Assembly: GCA_013368375.1 (NCBI GenBank)
Contig: JAACJP010000031.1
Span: forward strand, 310,001 to 374,000
Length of the DNA: 64,000 nt
From: Tricholomella constricta
Lineage: Eukaryota; Basidiomycota; Agaricomycetes; Agaricales; Lyophyllaceae
Direction: 5' to 3'
The notes below the pieces were generated by a model. The model was given only the letters and a program-made list of their open reading frames with translations, did not search any database and was not told the origin of the DNA. How positions within the stretch are numbered: the stretch's first letter is position 1; the number at the start of each line of letters is the position of its first letter. A program made the translations under genes and the position numbers. Positions 1 through 12,266 of the stretch are shown one piece after another.

Positions 1-2
1 CC

Positions 3-575
3 AAGGCAGATTGGGAGGACCGGATTGGTGATGTGCACCAGGAGGTGGCCGAACGATTCAAGCAGATTCGCCGTGACCTCAAAGCAGGCAAAGCAGCCGA
101 GAAGGCGGATCGTGAGCGCAGGAAGAAAGCAGTGCTGGCAGCCCAAAAAGAAGCCCAAAAAGCCTTGAAGACGGCCTTCGAGTTCGCACTCAAACGAATC
201 GCGCAAGCCCAACGGGAGGCGAAGCGCGCGTGGGGGAATCACCAGAAGGCCGAGGCAGCAGCAGTAAAAAAAGCAGCAGCTGATGCCAAGAAGGCTGCAC
301 TGGCTGCGAAAAGAGCTGATGCAGAGGCAAAGAAAGCAGGGAAAGCAAAGTTGAGGTCAGCACGAGCGGCAGTGGAGACACAAACAGCTCACCCGATACC
401 ACTCTCCCCAAGCACAAGCACCCTCCCGTCCCACAGCCGACCCCGGCCTCGACCGCGCCCTAAATGTCGTCCTGAGGCTGGATATGAAGAGAAGACAAGT
501 GCAGAACACAGTCAAGAGGAACCAATTGGCGTGGGAGTTGGAGTTCGACGCAGTCAACGACGAGCAAAGGCATGA
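3..575 (+). CDS. Lys/Ala-rich coiled-coil protein, 3' end only (cut by window edge)
   Basis: The reading frame is open from the left edge (no ATG is visible; it runs K-A-D-W-E-D...) to a TGA at 573-575, so only the C-terminal part is seen. The first two thirds is a strongly charged Lys/Ala/Arg/Glu helix with repeats such as AAVKKAAADAKKAALAAK, probably a coiled coil. The last 60 residues are Ser/Pro- and Arg/Pro-rich and likely disordered. I do not recognise a family. It could be the tail of a host protein or of a transposon-encoded protein. No membrane segment or catalytic motif is visible. Confidence 0.45.
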   Translation, partial: KADWEDRIGDVHQEVAERFKQIRRDLKAGKAAEKADRERRKKAVLAAQKEAQKALKTAFEFALKRIAQAQREAKRAWGNHQKAEAAAVKKAAADAKKAALAAKRADAEAKKAGKAKLRSARAAVETQTAHPIPLSPSTSTLPSHSRPRPRPRPKCRPEAGYEEKTSAEHSQEEPIGVGVGVRRSQRRAKA

Positions 576-895
576 TGGTTGTTTACTCCATCTCGCTTCC
601 GAAAACCGGCGGCGAAGCTGTGCCTGACCCGTTTCCCTGGTTTGATCATTTTTTGTCCCATCTTCGGAGAATATTCACTGTCCCTCTTGTTGGCCTCGTA
701 AAAATATAATGACTATATAAAACATCACTCCATATGCTATTCCATCTATACATATCATCACTTGAGGAGATTCTCTGTTTTTGGGCATGCGACAACAAAA
801 ATGGTCTTGTGTGACTCGTTACCTATTAAGGCACAGTAAATAATTGCCTTTTTAGTAATTAAGGTTCGAGGCGAAATCTCAAAAGTGACCTTAAG

Positions 896-1591
896 GTGGT
901 GTCTGAAAATCCGTCAATGTTTCACTTCATCCACCATGTCGTACGTACACATTCTTCCCTATTCCATTACTTGTTGACCTTACCTTTCGAAAGAATCACT
1001 GTTCGCCAAATCCGGGACCCATACGCCCAAAGCATTGAGGAGATCATATCTTACAAAGTCAGCCTCGATCACAATGGTGATCTCAATGCGGAAGACATAC
1101 ATGTTGTTGGGGCACCCAGAGACTCCTTTGTTGTGCGTGTCATGACAGTTCTGGTTTCCCTCTAATAAACTCAATTACAGGTAAAATGTGACGGTTACTG
1201 TAACAATAACTGGTGTTTGCTCCCAAAAGGAATACTTCCCTCATGTTATCTTCATGATTTCGTGGAGGTGGTCCATGAGCCGGTCATGACCATAGTCGGT
1301 GAGCTCTACATTCTCTGTTATGCACCAAGAAGAATGCTGACCAGTTCTTCTGAAGAGACAAAGGATGCTCTCGCTTGTCAGCAGCGCTATCTTCAGAAGC
1401 TCGCTGCAGAGCGTCGTGCAGAGCAGATAGCTCACCTGAAAGAGTTATTCAGTCGTGCAGGGAGTTGGTTGACATCATCATTTCGTACCGTTGAATCATC
1501 TGAGGAACACACCCCCTTGATTTGGGATCAACCCCCAGCTCTTATTGGACGGTCTCAAGGCAAGTTGAAATTACCGGAGAAGGACTTGTAG
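896..1591 (+). CDS. Small hypothetical protein, two visible exons
   Basis: Two open stretches join in frame over a clean intron: donor GTGCGT at 1133, acceptor TTACAG ending at 1180. The first exon carries ITVRQIRDPYAQSIEEII. The second begins with a Cys-rich piece (KCDGYCNNNWC), then a Gln/Glu/Arg helix (QQRYLQKLAAERRAEQIAHLK), and ends ...LPEKDL at the stop. The start is uncertain: the first ATG in frame is at 917, and an upstream exon is possible. Predicted length is about 215 residues. I do not recognise the family. The clean splice and sensible composition argue for a real gene, but it could be a decaying one. Confidence 0.4.
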
Positions 1592-2008
1592 TGTATGTCA
1601 TGGTTACTTTGACCGACTGTCTGTCAGCGTGTTCCAATTCAGAGTTGGTACAATCAGCATTCTCTGTTGCTGTCTACATACACCTTCTTCACTATCCTCC
1701 TGCCCCTAGAACTTCGGCTGTACTCGATGGGTGGCTCAGCTTCTCCGTCGTACTCTTCGTGTCCGAAGCCATTGGATGCTTCCATCAACTTGTCGCTTCC
1801 ATGGTACTCTGACCCAGATGGGCCGGTACTTTCTGATGTGTAGTTCTATGTTTGAAGGCGTTCCTAAGTCTGATTTCTTTTGGTGAGGCGCTTCAAACCT
1901 TTGTCCGATCGAGTGCGCCAGACTCATTCTTGACCGCAAGCGTTCAATGTGACTCCAACGCACCTTACATTTTGTAGTGGGACTTCACACCTCCTTAAAT
2001 ACACATAA
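1592..2008. other. Intergenic, nothing recognised
   Basis: Lies between the stop of the small hypothetical gene and the stop of ERG25 (convergent). It should hold both 3' ends. No supported coding frame or repeat was seen. Confidence 0.5.
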
Positions 2009-3264
2009 TTAATGTAGCTTCACCGTCTTCGAAGCGCTGCGCTCGACTTCAGCTTCAGCTCTCATCCCCTCCGCCTCCACCTCCTCCATAAGCTTCTGCT
2101 CCATCGCATCCTTCTGTGCCCTAGTCGCATTCTTCATCGCCTTCTTCGCCGCCTCCACACGAGCACGATACTCCTGGTACTTGGTATCCGTCCCACAGAT
2201 CCGGTCCCACCACCTGAACGACGTTGAAAAGTTGTTCGTAAACGCCATATGGTGGAAATCGTGGTGTTCCGCGCCCGACCAGAACGGGAGAAGGTGCTGC
2301 AGCGACCAGGGGAAGTCTACCATGCCACACGTTAGATACCAGCATCGTCGGAGATTGAAGGGCGTGCATACCGTATCCGCTGTGCGCATCGACGGCCTGG
2401 AAAAGGCGCAGCACGATCCACACGTACATCGTAAATATATGAAAGTCGTGTGCAAAGTAACAGTACAATAGCGGGCCTGCGAGTGTCCCGGCGCCGAGAA
2501 TCATCACCTCTGCGGGATGCGCGTACTCGGCGGCGAGCCCAAAGGGCGCCGAGTATTTATGGTGGATCTTGTGGATGTGCTTGTATAGGATACCGGTGTG
2601 CAATGCCTTGTGAGCTAAAATATCATGTTAAGATTTACGCTTACGGGGAGGTGGAAGAAAGTGCAACCTACCGATATAGTGGAACATGTCCTCGAAGAAG
2701 AAGAAGAACGCGATCTGGGGGGCCATGCTCTTGATGGACGGGAACGGCACCTGGTACGTCGACATGCCAATCGACTCCGCCAGCGGGTGGAACAGCCATA
2801 TCTAGAATGCCATAAATACATAAATCGCACGAAGGGAAGCAAAGCGCGCACCGCAGGCAGCTCGATCGTGAAATGCGAGAACAACACGAGCTTGGTGCAC
2901 TCCCACTGCTCCTTGGGCGTCGGTATCTTACTCGGCTGCAGCTTCCATCTGCGGAAGTACGGGATTGCGTCGATGATGATCCAAGGAACGCTCCGGCCAA
3001 AGTAAACGATCTAAGTAACCGCGATTCCTTGTGAGCGTGTGTCTGCGAAGTTCACGGAGCGCGTACCTCGTGCAGGAGGAAGCTCATGAGCCCCGTTGCG
3101 ATGACGGGGTTGCCGATCGCGATGTACCATGCTGCCCACTGCTGTTCGAGCCACGAGAGGGAGGAGAAGTCTGTGCCGGCGTAGAGGTCGTCGTATAGCG
3201 GAAAGGTGGTATTGGAGCTCGCGTGCATGGTTAGGATGAGCGCCAGGAGCGAGTGTAAGGCCAA
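2009..3264 (-). CDS. ERG25: C-4 methylsterol oxidase
   Basis: Five exons (3067-3264, 2852-3010, 2672-2801, 2372-2614, 2009-2316) join in frame to give 345 residues, normal for the family. ERG25 is an ER membrane di-iron enzyme that oxidises the C4 methyl groups of sterols in ergosterol synthesis. The three histidine clusters of the fatty-acid hydroxylase fold are present: [17 protein letters not shown] and AEHHDFHH. So are the hydrophobic segments before and between them (N-terminal [13 protein letters not shown], then [12 protein letters not shown]). The ATG at 3264 starts a hydrophobic, Asn-glycosylatable N-terminus typical of ERG25. The C-terminus is a charged Lys/Glu/Ala helix ending SKTVKLH; it lacks an obvious KKXX retrieval signal. 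All four introns are 50-57 bp GT-AG. Confidence 0.93.
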
Positions 3265-3802
3265 GGCGAGGCGTGGGGTCGTTTAAATACATCTCGAGGT
3301 GCAGGTATCACCGTAGGAAGAGGCGAAAACACATCACTTTATTTCTTGCCGTGTTTCCGTCATCACGTGGTCGAGTTATCCTATTCATGGCGCGTTCTGA
3401 GTGTGGCGCCACTTCGTGGTGGCTCAAGTACTGGGCTGACACTGAACGCTGATTGATACCTACTAGGCCTGATCCTGGGTCCAGATTCTTAACGCGGGCG
3501 CATGGACGCGGCTTATCGGGGCCCAGGTCGCCATTTTCGCGTTGTACGTTGCACGACCTTGGAAGCTTACACACAGAGACATACGGAAAAGGAAAACTCT
3601 TCTCATGTATATCATAAAAGAGTAAGACATCACATATAAAAGTAGCGTAAGATATATATAGTAAGCAGGTCAGTAAATTTATCAGCTCGTGTGGAACCTT
3701 TTCCAAAAAGACGGAGGGAGGGGCAACCGCCGCGCAAACCAAAACGCACTATGCAATGATAACCAACCCCTCCGCGCGATATCCCACTCATGTAAGTAGG
3801 TC
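3265..3802. other. Intergenic between ERG25 and the purine permease
   Basis: About 540 bp that should hold the ERG25 promoter and the 3' end of the permease gene, both on the minus strand. A 144-codon frame at 3308-3742 has no recognisable domain and low-complexity composition, so I do not call it. Confidence 0.5.
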
Positions 3803-6490
3803 CTAATCCGAATTCCTGGCGCCCCTGTGAATAGTCTGGACATCCTCCTCCGTGCTCTCCTTCTCCTTCTCCTTCACCGAGTCCGGGTCCTGGTCCTTAT
3901 CCTCAAGCTCAGACCTCGAAGCCGACGCCGAGTCCGACGTATCTTCCAGCGCTTTTCTGCGTAACAGCATGTTCCTTTGTGTCCAGACCAATTAGCAGCC
4001 GTATATGGTATAATGAGAGAAGAAACGTACACCCAGGGAGGCATGATACTGCCGGGGGGGACGACCCACTCCTCCGAGTCCTCGTAGTAGTTGGGGGGTA
4101 AGACGCGGCCTTTGGACATTTTGCGCAGGGCGAGGGCGATGCCGTTTATCAGCATGTAGGAGAGGACGCCTGCGATGACGCCATAGGCGATGCTGACAAG
4201 CATTAGTTTAGACCTGGTGAATGTGAATGGATGCAGCGGTGGGAGGGAACACACTTGTATGTCAAGGGAATAATGATGAGCGTGAGGAACGCAGGCACGG
4301 CGTCCCCGATGTAGTCCCAGTTGATGTCCCTTACGCTGTGAGGCAACCAGCCAGTCAGTATTTTTTCCAATGAAATATGTGATACAGGTACGCACTTGCG
4401 GATCATGAGCGACCCCACGATGACAAGTGCGCCGCCGGTCGCCCACCCTGGAATCGACGAGAATATCGGCGCGAAGAATACCGAGACCAGAAACGCGAGT
4501 CCCGTGGTCATCGCCGTCAATCCCGTCTTGCCGCCCTCTGCGCAAGTCATATTCATCAGCATTTTTGAGCTTCGGTTTCATGAAAAGTAGGGGGAAGGGG
4601 GTGGGGCGGGGGGGACGCACCGCTGATGCCGGTAGCGCTCTCGACAAAGGACGTGACGGGGCTGGTACCCATGAGCGCGCCCATGCTGATCGCGAAAGCG
4701 TCGACACAGTACGCGATTGTCGAGTTCTCAAAGTCTAGTGTCACTGGATCGCGCAGGCCCGCGAATTTTGCCATCGAGTACAAAGTTCTGCCGTAGTGTT
4801 TTGAGTGCCTCCATCTGCAGTCGGGTGTAGAGGGACTTACCCAGTGGTATCTAACCACACACGCGCAAGTCCAAGGCCAAGTCAGCGAATAATGACGGCA
4901 GAATGTGAAAAGTAACGCACCCAGGATATCGACGTACAAGAAGGTAATCAGCGCATACCATACATGTCCGTTCCTGTAGTTGAACTATACCGGCGCATAA
5001 GAGTTCCGCCACTTCGCGCCACTTGCAAAAAACCGGAACACACTCACATCGATGGCGCGTCCGATTTTATTGATGGGGTGGAACGTGACGACTTTCTTGA
5101 AGTAATCAAAGAGCACGTCGCCCGCGGGCGTGTGCGGGAAATACGTGACGGGGGTAGGGCGAGGCCACGAGACGGCGGATACGAGGAAGATGCCGATGAG
5201 GATCGCGCCGCGCACGCGGTAGAGCATGAGGATCGAGGTGACGATCCTGCCGGCGGTCAGCGAAGTAAGGGGAAAGCGAGAAGGAGCCGAAAACGTACCC
5301 GCCGAGGAAGATGCCGAGCCACATGGTGGGGCTGCGTAGCACGCCGCCGGCGCAGTAGTTTGGGAGATCGGTGCTGACGAAATCTGGAGGGAGGTAAGAG
5401 ATGGCACGGGGTGCGGAGAGGGCAGGTGGCAGACTTTCAGGTTTACATCCCCCGAGTCCGACGAGAGTGGCAGTGTTTCCTCCTACAACTCCAAGACCAC
5501 TTGAAGCTAGCAGTCCCATTAGCAGATATATGTTGAGAACATGAGATCCTTACACAGCCCGATGAAACTATACATGAGGGTTACAGGAAATTCAATACCG
5601 ACACGTTAACACTACTCACGCGATGAAAAGGCCAATGCCCGAGCCCACTGCAAGGACCAAAGATTGGGGCATGATGCGCACAAGCCATTGACGAAGCCCA
5701 AGCAGTGACAAAAACAAGAATATCCATCCCTCCAGGAAGACCGCAGCAAGCGCCTCGCCGAAACTGATGATCCCCGACCCGTGGAATCCCACTACCGAGT
5801 AGGCGAACTGCGATGACAGCGCGTGAATGAAGTTTCTATGGGTACCGACCAAAATGCGGGGTAGGCACATACGTAGGCATTGAGGCCGAGACCAGGGGCG
5901 AGCGCGACAGGCAGGTTGGCGAGGAGGCCCATGAGGAAGGATGAGAGGGCGGCGATGGCGGCGGTTGTGGTGATAAAGTCCAGGCGGGTCTCGGCGACGC
6001 AGGCGCCGTATATCTCGTCTGTTAGGCAGAGGTCATTCGTCGGGCAGACGCAGGGACCACCAGAGTCCGCCAAGATCGAGGCGTTGACGGAGATCTATTG
6101 AAATCACCGAGAGTTAAAGGGCTTGAGGTTCGTATAGGTTCGCAGGAAGACATACGATGTACGCCATGGAGGCCTGGAGGCGTCAAATGCGGATTAATAG
6201 AGGGTGACGACAAAATGATAATCTCAGCATACCCAGGTCGTAAGACCAGCACGAATCTCCGTCTGCCATGAGTAGGTACGGTCAGCTTTGCGAATGGCGT
6301 ACAACTGAGATTCTGACATACCGTGAAGAGTGACCCTACGCGTGTTTTGGGAGCTCCAGATCCATCGAGCTTAAAATACCGCCCGACAAACGAGTCCGCA
6401 ATCTACGTTCGCCGATGAGCACGATTCAAGATACCGAGTAGGTAGCGAGGGACCGACAGCGTGATTTAGGGAGTCGATTATTCTAACCAT
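3803..6490 (-). CDS. azgA: AzgA-type purine (hypoxanthine/adenine/guanine) permease
   Basis: A many-exon gene for a polytopic transporter of about 590 residues in the AzgA branch of the NCS2 family, which imports purines with protons at the plasma membrane. Family blocks are clear: VGRYFKLDGSG near the N-terminus, MAYIISVNASILADSGG, VALAPGLGLNAY joined to FAYSVVGFHGSG, LAVGSGIGLFIA, TSPVTSFVESATGI and GGKTGLTAMTTGLAFL. The C-terminal tail is an acidic Ser/Glu/Asp/Lys-rich cytosolic stretch ending ARNSD. The N-terminus matches the family best if exon 1 is 6458-6490 (MVRIIDSLNHA), spliced at an unusual donor GTCGGT to the exon that begins IADSFVGRY. An 18-nt exon (ASMAYI) lies at 6156-6173. Substrate range cannot be read from sequence alone. 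Confidence 0.88.
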
Positions 6491-9308
6491 GGGGCGCTCA
6501 CAGTGCGAAAGCGCCAGCGACTCTGGACAAGGCAAGGGTGTAAAAGGGAAAGATGTGGAGCACCTCCCGCGCTATTATAAGTGGCTTGACCCATTTGTGT
6601 TGCTGCTAATCTTTTTTTTAATCGTTGTCTTCCAAGAGCACGGAACCGGGACATCATGGAGATCGGTAATTTTTGATCAGGAACCATCTGGCGTCTGCCC
6701 GTGTTTGGTCCAAATACCGATCTTGCGGGTCCACAACCTCCTCGACCGTCCAACGTCCTTCTCCGCCGCCTGTGTATCTTCTGCAGGTCCACCCTGATTT
6801 TCGCATGTTTTCCCATGTCGCCGACAGGCACTATGAGTGTATCATTCCCATCTACAATATTCTGAATGGTGTGGCATCTTAGCATCCTTCCCCCTGTCAT
6901 TTCCATGTGAAAGGTACTTGTCAATCGTCGCGGAACCCAGAACATTCGTCTCCATCATACCGACATATTTCCTTATCATGGAAAATGGATTACACGAAGA
7001 ACCGGATTTTGCAGATGGGGACGCGCCTGTGCACCCCCATGATGTAGCACTTGACTTGTGTGATCGTCTTATGCCAGGCCGGGAGCCGAGCGGTTCGATG
7101 GTCCAGGTCATGCATAGAGAAGATCACATTTCATTTCATCTCAATTTTTAAGTATACCCTCATCAATATTCTGTGCAGATCTGTATCTTAACAAGTTATC
7201 TCGGTCATCTATGGCATTTTCTGCACGTGCACCTCAGGTACTGGAGCGCACTTTTTGCGGGACTCGCGTACAGTGTCTCCATGACTAAAAACTACACCCA
7301 GGTGTTACTCCGTGTTGGGGGTTCTCGTCAGCCTATATAAATCAAAAGCATGATCGGTTCTCATCGACATCGTGGATGCTTTCAGATCTGCGGTGACGTA
7401 TGTCAATTTGGGAAGAACTTCGTCGAGCGTGTGGCTCGTGTATTACCTGCCCTTTCGCATCGTCCACAATGATCACAGAGTATCATGGGCGTCGAAATCA
7501 CTGCAAACTGCAAGGACGCGGAGTTGAATACTTGTGGCCTTTATTCCGCGGCTTGGCCGGTAACTGGGGCCGGTCAAGCGACGAAGCTCCGCTGCTTTCA
7601 GAATTGGGTCTTGTCGCTGCGTTCATCCGCCTTTGTGTGCTTGTTCTCCTCGTACTAGAGCTCTTTGATACAAGTATTCGTTGTTTCGAATGCAGGCCGA
7701 TAACAGCTTGTCTGACTCTTACCGTGTACTTTGCTCAACCAATGACAGTAATTGTTTTGCTGATCGCTATCTAATGTACGTAAATGACAACTGTAGTCGT
7801 TTCAGAAAACACACAAGCCTCGAAATTTTTGAGCCGTACACGCTGCTGCTTGTCCTTTTACACTCCATGCATACGTCTGCATAAAGACTGACCCCGTACG
7901 CCTAAATGTGGACGCCTCGCGTCAGACGATGATAGTTGAATGAATTAAGGTTCTGGCAATTCGGAGATTGCCGCGCAGAGCCGGGCACGTGCCGGTGCCC
8001 TTACTCCGAGGTGAAGACGTCTTGTTCTGCAACCTGTACTGCCGACAGCTTGCACCGTGTTAACCCGTCCTTCTCCTCGCCGCCGACAGCCCTCATTGCC
8101 CCAACACCAGAATACGAGGTCCCAGCAGCTCTCTTTTTCGCCGATGGTCTCGAATTCGGCGGGCGTGCTGTAACACCTCATGGCACTCTGGGTTTCACTT
8201 CCCATCTGCTAGTGGGGCGATGCGGCGAATCCGTAGCTTGCCCTCGAACGCTCTTTTGGGCCTCCATATTCTCCTTCGTGGTTCCGGCGTGTATGAACAA
8301 TGCTTTTCATGCATTTTTCAGCCTGCTGTGGCAGGTCTCAATGGGCCGCCACTCTACACCGGTGTCGACGGGACAGGTGGGATGTCTGCAAACTCGGTGT
8401 AGCTCCTCACCTGGCTCACATCTTCTCACTAGACTGATAGTCGACCCTTGGATTGCATGCTGAGGGGCGGGGAATTAGATTGTATGTTCTTTCTCTGCCC
8501 GTGCTTTCTCCGAGAGCTTCCGATTAATGTTTTTTCCCCTCCTTTTTAGCAGCACATCAATGACAGACAATGGTATAGGTCAACGCTTTTCCTTTACGAT
8601 CGTCGAGAATGCCTTCCAAAATTTACCCCATCTCATGGATGCGCCCTCTGCCCTGCCCGATCGCTTGGAGAAAAAAGCTCATTTACGTGAAGCTCACAAT
8701 TATTCTAGCTGGCCTCCCACTGCCACTCAAGTTCATGTCCCTTGAAGTCTACTCAAAGATCTCCAGTTATCATCTCTTTGTGCCTGGAGGATGACGCACA
8801 CCGTCGGACTCGGCTCAAAGTAGCACATCCTACAACTTTTTAAGGTGCGTCTTGCGACAATTCCGCCACGTTTACTAAAGTGTTGGGCAGCTGTACGTCA
8901 TTTCTGTGCAGCCTTGCATATTAACTTTCTTCGCTGACCACGTTACAGGCGCTTCTTCGTCGCATATAGTCAGATGACGGTAAAGCAGGTGGGTTTCTCG
9001 GGCCACATTGCCCCATCCCTGCGGGTTATCGAACCTAACCGTATTCCAGATAGTTGGTTGAGCAGCAAGATACATTCAAGCACGCAAGGCATTTGAGAGT
9101 TGAACGCGTGAATCATGAACAGATCCGGACGTGTGTTTGTGTCTGTGTGGCAAAGACGTTACCTTGTGTTGAATTTCCGGCCCGAATCAATTTTTCGGCC
9201 CAAATCCGAACAAACGGTGCGGGCAGCGAGCACAACGACGAGCCCCCTCCCCGAAGACATTCTAACTTATTTTCCGTCTATCGGTTTCCTCTCTGCCTAC
9301 TTCATGAT
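6491..9308. other. 2.8-kb region without a convincing gene
   Basis: This lies between the divergent permease and EPL1 starts. Several frames of 70-175 codons occur on both strands, but most begin at non-ATG codons and none has a recognisable domain. The best candidates are two overlapping minus-strand stretches at 6478-7111 (for example IVDGNDTLIVPVGDMGKHAK), which read like fragments of an old coding sequence. A plus-strand frame at 7936-8463 lacks an early ATG. The region should also hold the promoters of both flanking genes. Confidence 0.4.
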
Positions 9309-12266
9309 ATGCCGCGAAACCATCATACAGGCGCCCCCTCTCGGCCGCGCGCTAGGATCACACAAAAAACCCGTCTCAAGATCTACCAGGGCGACCACGA
9401 GGCCGATATTGTGCTCATTCCCGACGAGGATGAGGAGAAACATCGTCTTACGAACCTCGTCGCCGGAGTGGACGCTGAGGACGCCAATGTGAGCCTCTTA
9501 GACCCCACCTTGTCTTCCACCCGGCCACTCCTTTTTGGTGGCGGTGCGAACCGCGGTTTGCTGACACATGTGCTGACTAACTGTCCATATTAGGAACACC
9601 ACCTGCAAGCCGTCCTTACGGCTCATTCACATACACCGCATGTACCCTTACGCCCGACTCGCGGTACGACGGGGGCAGCTGCAGCCGGCCAGAATGTTCC
9701 AACGGCAGCGTTCATCCCGACACCAGACTCAACGGGCGTTGTGGATAACTACAAGGAGCTGTACCCGCCCGACAGGTGGAAAGACCCCGCCACGTACTTG
9801 GCCACCTCTACGACTGTTGAGGAGGCCTGTATAGGCGCCCTCGCTGATGGCTTTACTTACTACACGGATGAGCGCGATATGGAGTGGCTCGACAAGAACA
9901 ATGAGCAGGCGCGAGGTGAAGGCACCAGTGCGCAGGGCTCAGTCTCCCCGTCCTCGACTCGGACTTCTGCTCGCAGTGCGAAAGGGAAAGGAAAGGAACC
10001 TGAGCCAATTCATCCTTTAATTATCAGCGAGGATGAGTTCGAGCTTGTGATGGGTCTGTTTGAGAGGATTACGCATGAGAAGACGGAGTACCTCCATCAC
10101 GTATGTCGTCCCACTTCTCTTGTTAACGTGACCAGACCATGCTTACGAGTTGCTTTGCAGGGTCTTGAAAATGGTATGACGTTCCCCTCGTTCTCGGAGT
10201 ACCAGGAAACGTTCTCTTCGCCATTGCCCACCTCCACCTTCGCGGCGTTTGCAATACCAGACGGGATCCCCCCGCCCGCGACCCTCATCCGTATAGCGCG
10301 GGCGATCTATCCATACTGGAAAGAGAGACGCCTTGAGCGCGGAGGACATCGAATTATACCCACTCTCAATGTAAGTTGCTCCTGATACGGCATCGGCGTT
10401 CACTTTGCTGATGGTTTCTGTGATATCAGTATGACGAAGGAGATACGCTCAATGAATCGTACATCTGCTTCCGCCGGCGCGAAATCAAGGCCGTGCGCAA
10501 GACGCGTGCAGCGCAGGCGCCCGCGTCGGATAAACTCATCCGTCTCCAGGCCGAGCTGACGTACCCGCTCGAGCTTGCAAAAATGCTCCTGGAGCGCGAG
10601 ACACGCAAGAAAGAATCGGCACAGCAAACACAGCAGGTCTGGGAGAAACGATTAGGTCTCGTAGATTTGAAGCGGAAGTATCCAGCACTCGGAGACAGGG
10701 GAGACGAGGAGTTGCTTGTGGACAAGGAGAAGCCCAAGAAGGCAGAGAACATGTACATGTGCTTCAATCTTTCTCCTGAGCGCTATACTGACGACTTGAT
10801 AGACGGCCGGCGAAGATCAGGACGGAGCTTGGATTGCCAAACCGTGTGGAGGTGGCACTACGTCCGTCGGAGCGTACCAATCTTATCAACGAGGCTATGG
10901 AGGCGGCGCTCAACCGTCAGAAGGACCGGGACCATCACTGGGACGACCAGGTCGACGTAAGTTATCAGCTGTTGGCTGATATACCCCTCTACGAATTCCT
11001 ACTCAACTCCTGATATGCATTTAGAACCCCTACCAGGCCCCGCCCGTCCCTCACGCCGCTCGGCTCTTCAAGTATATTCCGGTCAACTTCCTGGCGTCGG
11101 AGTCGGACGGACGGCCAATTCTGGAAGGCAAACGCAAGCCACGCGCTGTACGTACGCGTCGTGGTCGTGGCGGGCGGTTTATCGTCGACAGACGAGACGC
11201 TGAATCCCGCCCGATCATCGCTACAAGCCGATCATCGCTTTTTGAGCCTGAGAATGCCGATGTTGCGATGAATGGCTTGGATGAAGAAGTGGCGAGCAAG
11301 GTTCAGGAGAGATGGAGGTACGATGCGGATGACATGCCTTCGGTCGGCCCCGATGGGCCAGACGAGCAGAACAGAGTTCTCGTTGACGACTACTCGCCGA
11401 GACTCCTCTCGCATTCTATGACGATACTCGGTGATACAGACCAGCAGAGCCTGGTCACCGATCCGTCCATCCCTGTAATCATCGACGGCCATCAGCGTCT
11501 GGTGCTACCGTACAGACTCGGCATGAATCCGAACCAGCTGCGCCGAAATATGCCTCGGCCCCCCCTTCTTAGAGGCTACCCTCACGGCCCATCCGCACCT
11601 GGGGTTCCGAAGCCACCGCCACCGCCGACTCCATCCAGTGGGACGCCTGTGTCTATCCAGCACCAGCTGAAGATGCTACCACCAAATGCCATGCCCCAGC
11701 TGCGTATCTCCTCGAATGGGGGCATGCGCCCGCCTATGGTCGTCGCGAGCATGCAAGGCGTCCCATCGGTATCTCAGTCATCTACCCCCAAACCAGCCAC
11801 CCCGACACCCATACAGCATTCGCCCCCCACCAGTAACGGCATCAGCCGCGCCGCCATGAACATGCCGCACGTCGAGGCCGCGCGTCCAGACCTCATTGCC
11901 TCGAGCCAGTCCAGCCTGGCCAGTGCCATTCAGATCCCACAACCACAGTCCCAGGCGCAGTGTGGCCCACCTGATGCCAACCAGCCGCAGGATCCTAAAG
12001 CCATCATTCAGCAGCAGCAGCAACACCTCAGCATGGTCGGGACCAATGGTTATCATCTCAATCCGCTTACCACTCAGGCTGCTGCCGCGCTCGCGAACTC
12101 GGCACAGTATGCTGCATATCAGCACGGACTCAGTGCGCAACAGATGCAGAATCTGAAGACGACGTTCGCGAATATGCCCCCTGGACAGGACCTGCAGAGC
12201 GTGGCGCGTGCACTGCCCGCGTACCTGCAGCTTCCTGGCCCAAGGAGCTCGATCTTTAGCAGTTGA
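9309..12266 (+). CDS. EPL1: Enhancer of polycomb-like protein, NuA4 histone acetyltransferase subunit
   Basis: Six exons (9309-9488, 9594-10100, 10161-10370, 10430-10752, 10803-10956, 11025-12266) give 871 residues. EPL1 is the nuclear scaffold that joins the Esa1 catalytic module and nucleosomes in NuA4. Diagnostic blocks: an N-terminal RPRARITQKTRLKIYQGD, IPTPDSTGVVDNYKELYP, WLDKNNE, and YICFRRREIKAVRKTR, the core of the EPcA domain. RTELGLPNRVEVALRPSER and DPYQ-like NPYQAPP blocks follow. The C-terminal 300 residues are Pro/Gln/Ser-rich with short poly-Q, as in other fungal homologues. The ATG at 9309 is chosen because it directly precedes the conserved basic N-terminus; upstream sequence in the same frame is not conserved-looking. 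Confidence 0.93.

Noticed and set aside
3308..3742. 144-codon minus-strand frame between ERG25 and the permease
   Set aside because: No homology-like motif, sits in the expected ERG25 promoter, and no splice partner.
7936..8463. 175-codon plus-strand frame
   Set aside because: It begins at TTG with no ATG in the first two thirds, and has no domain or splice support.
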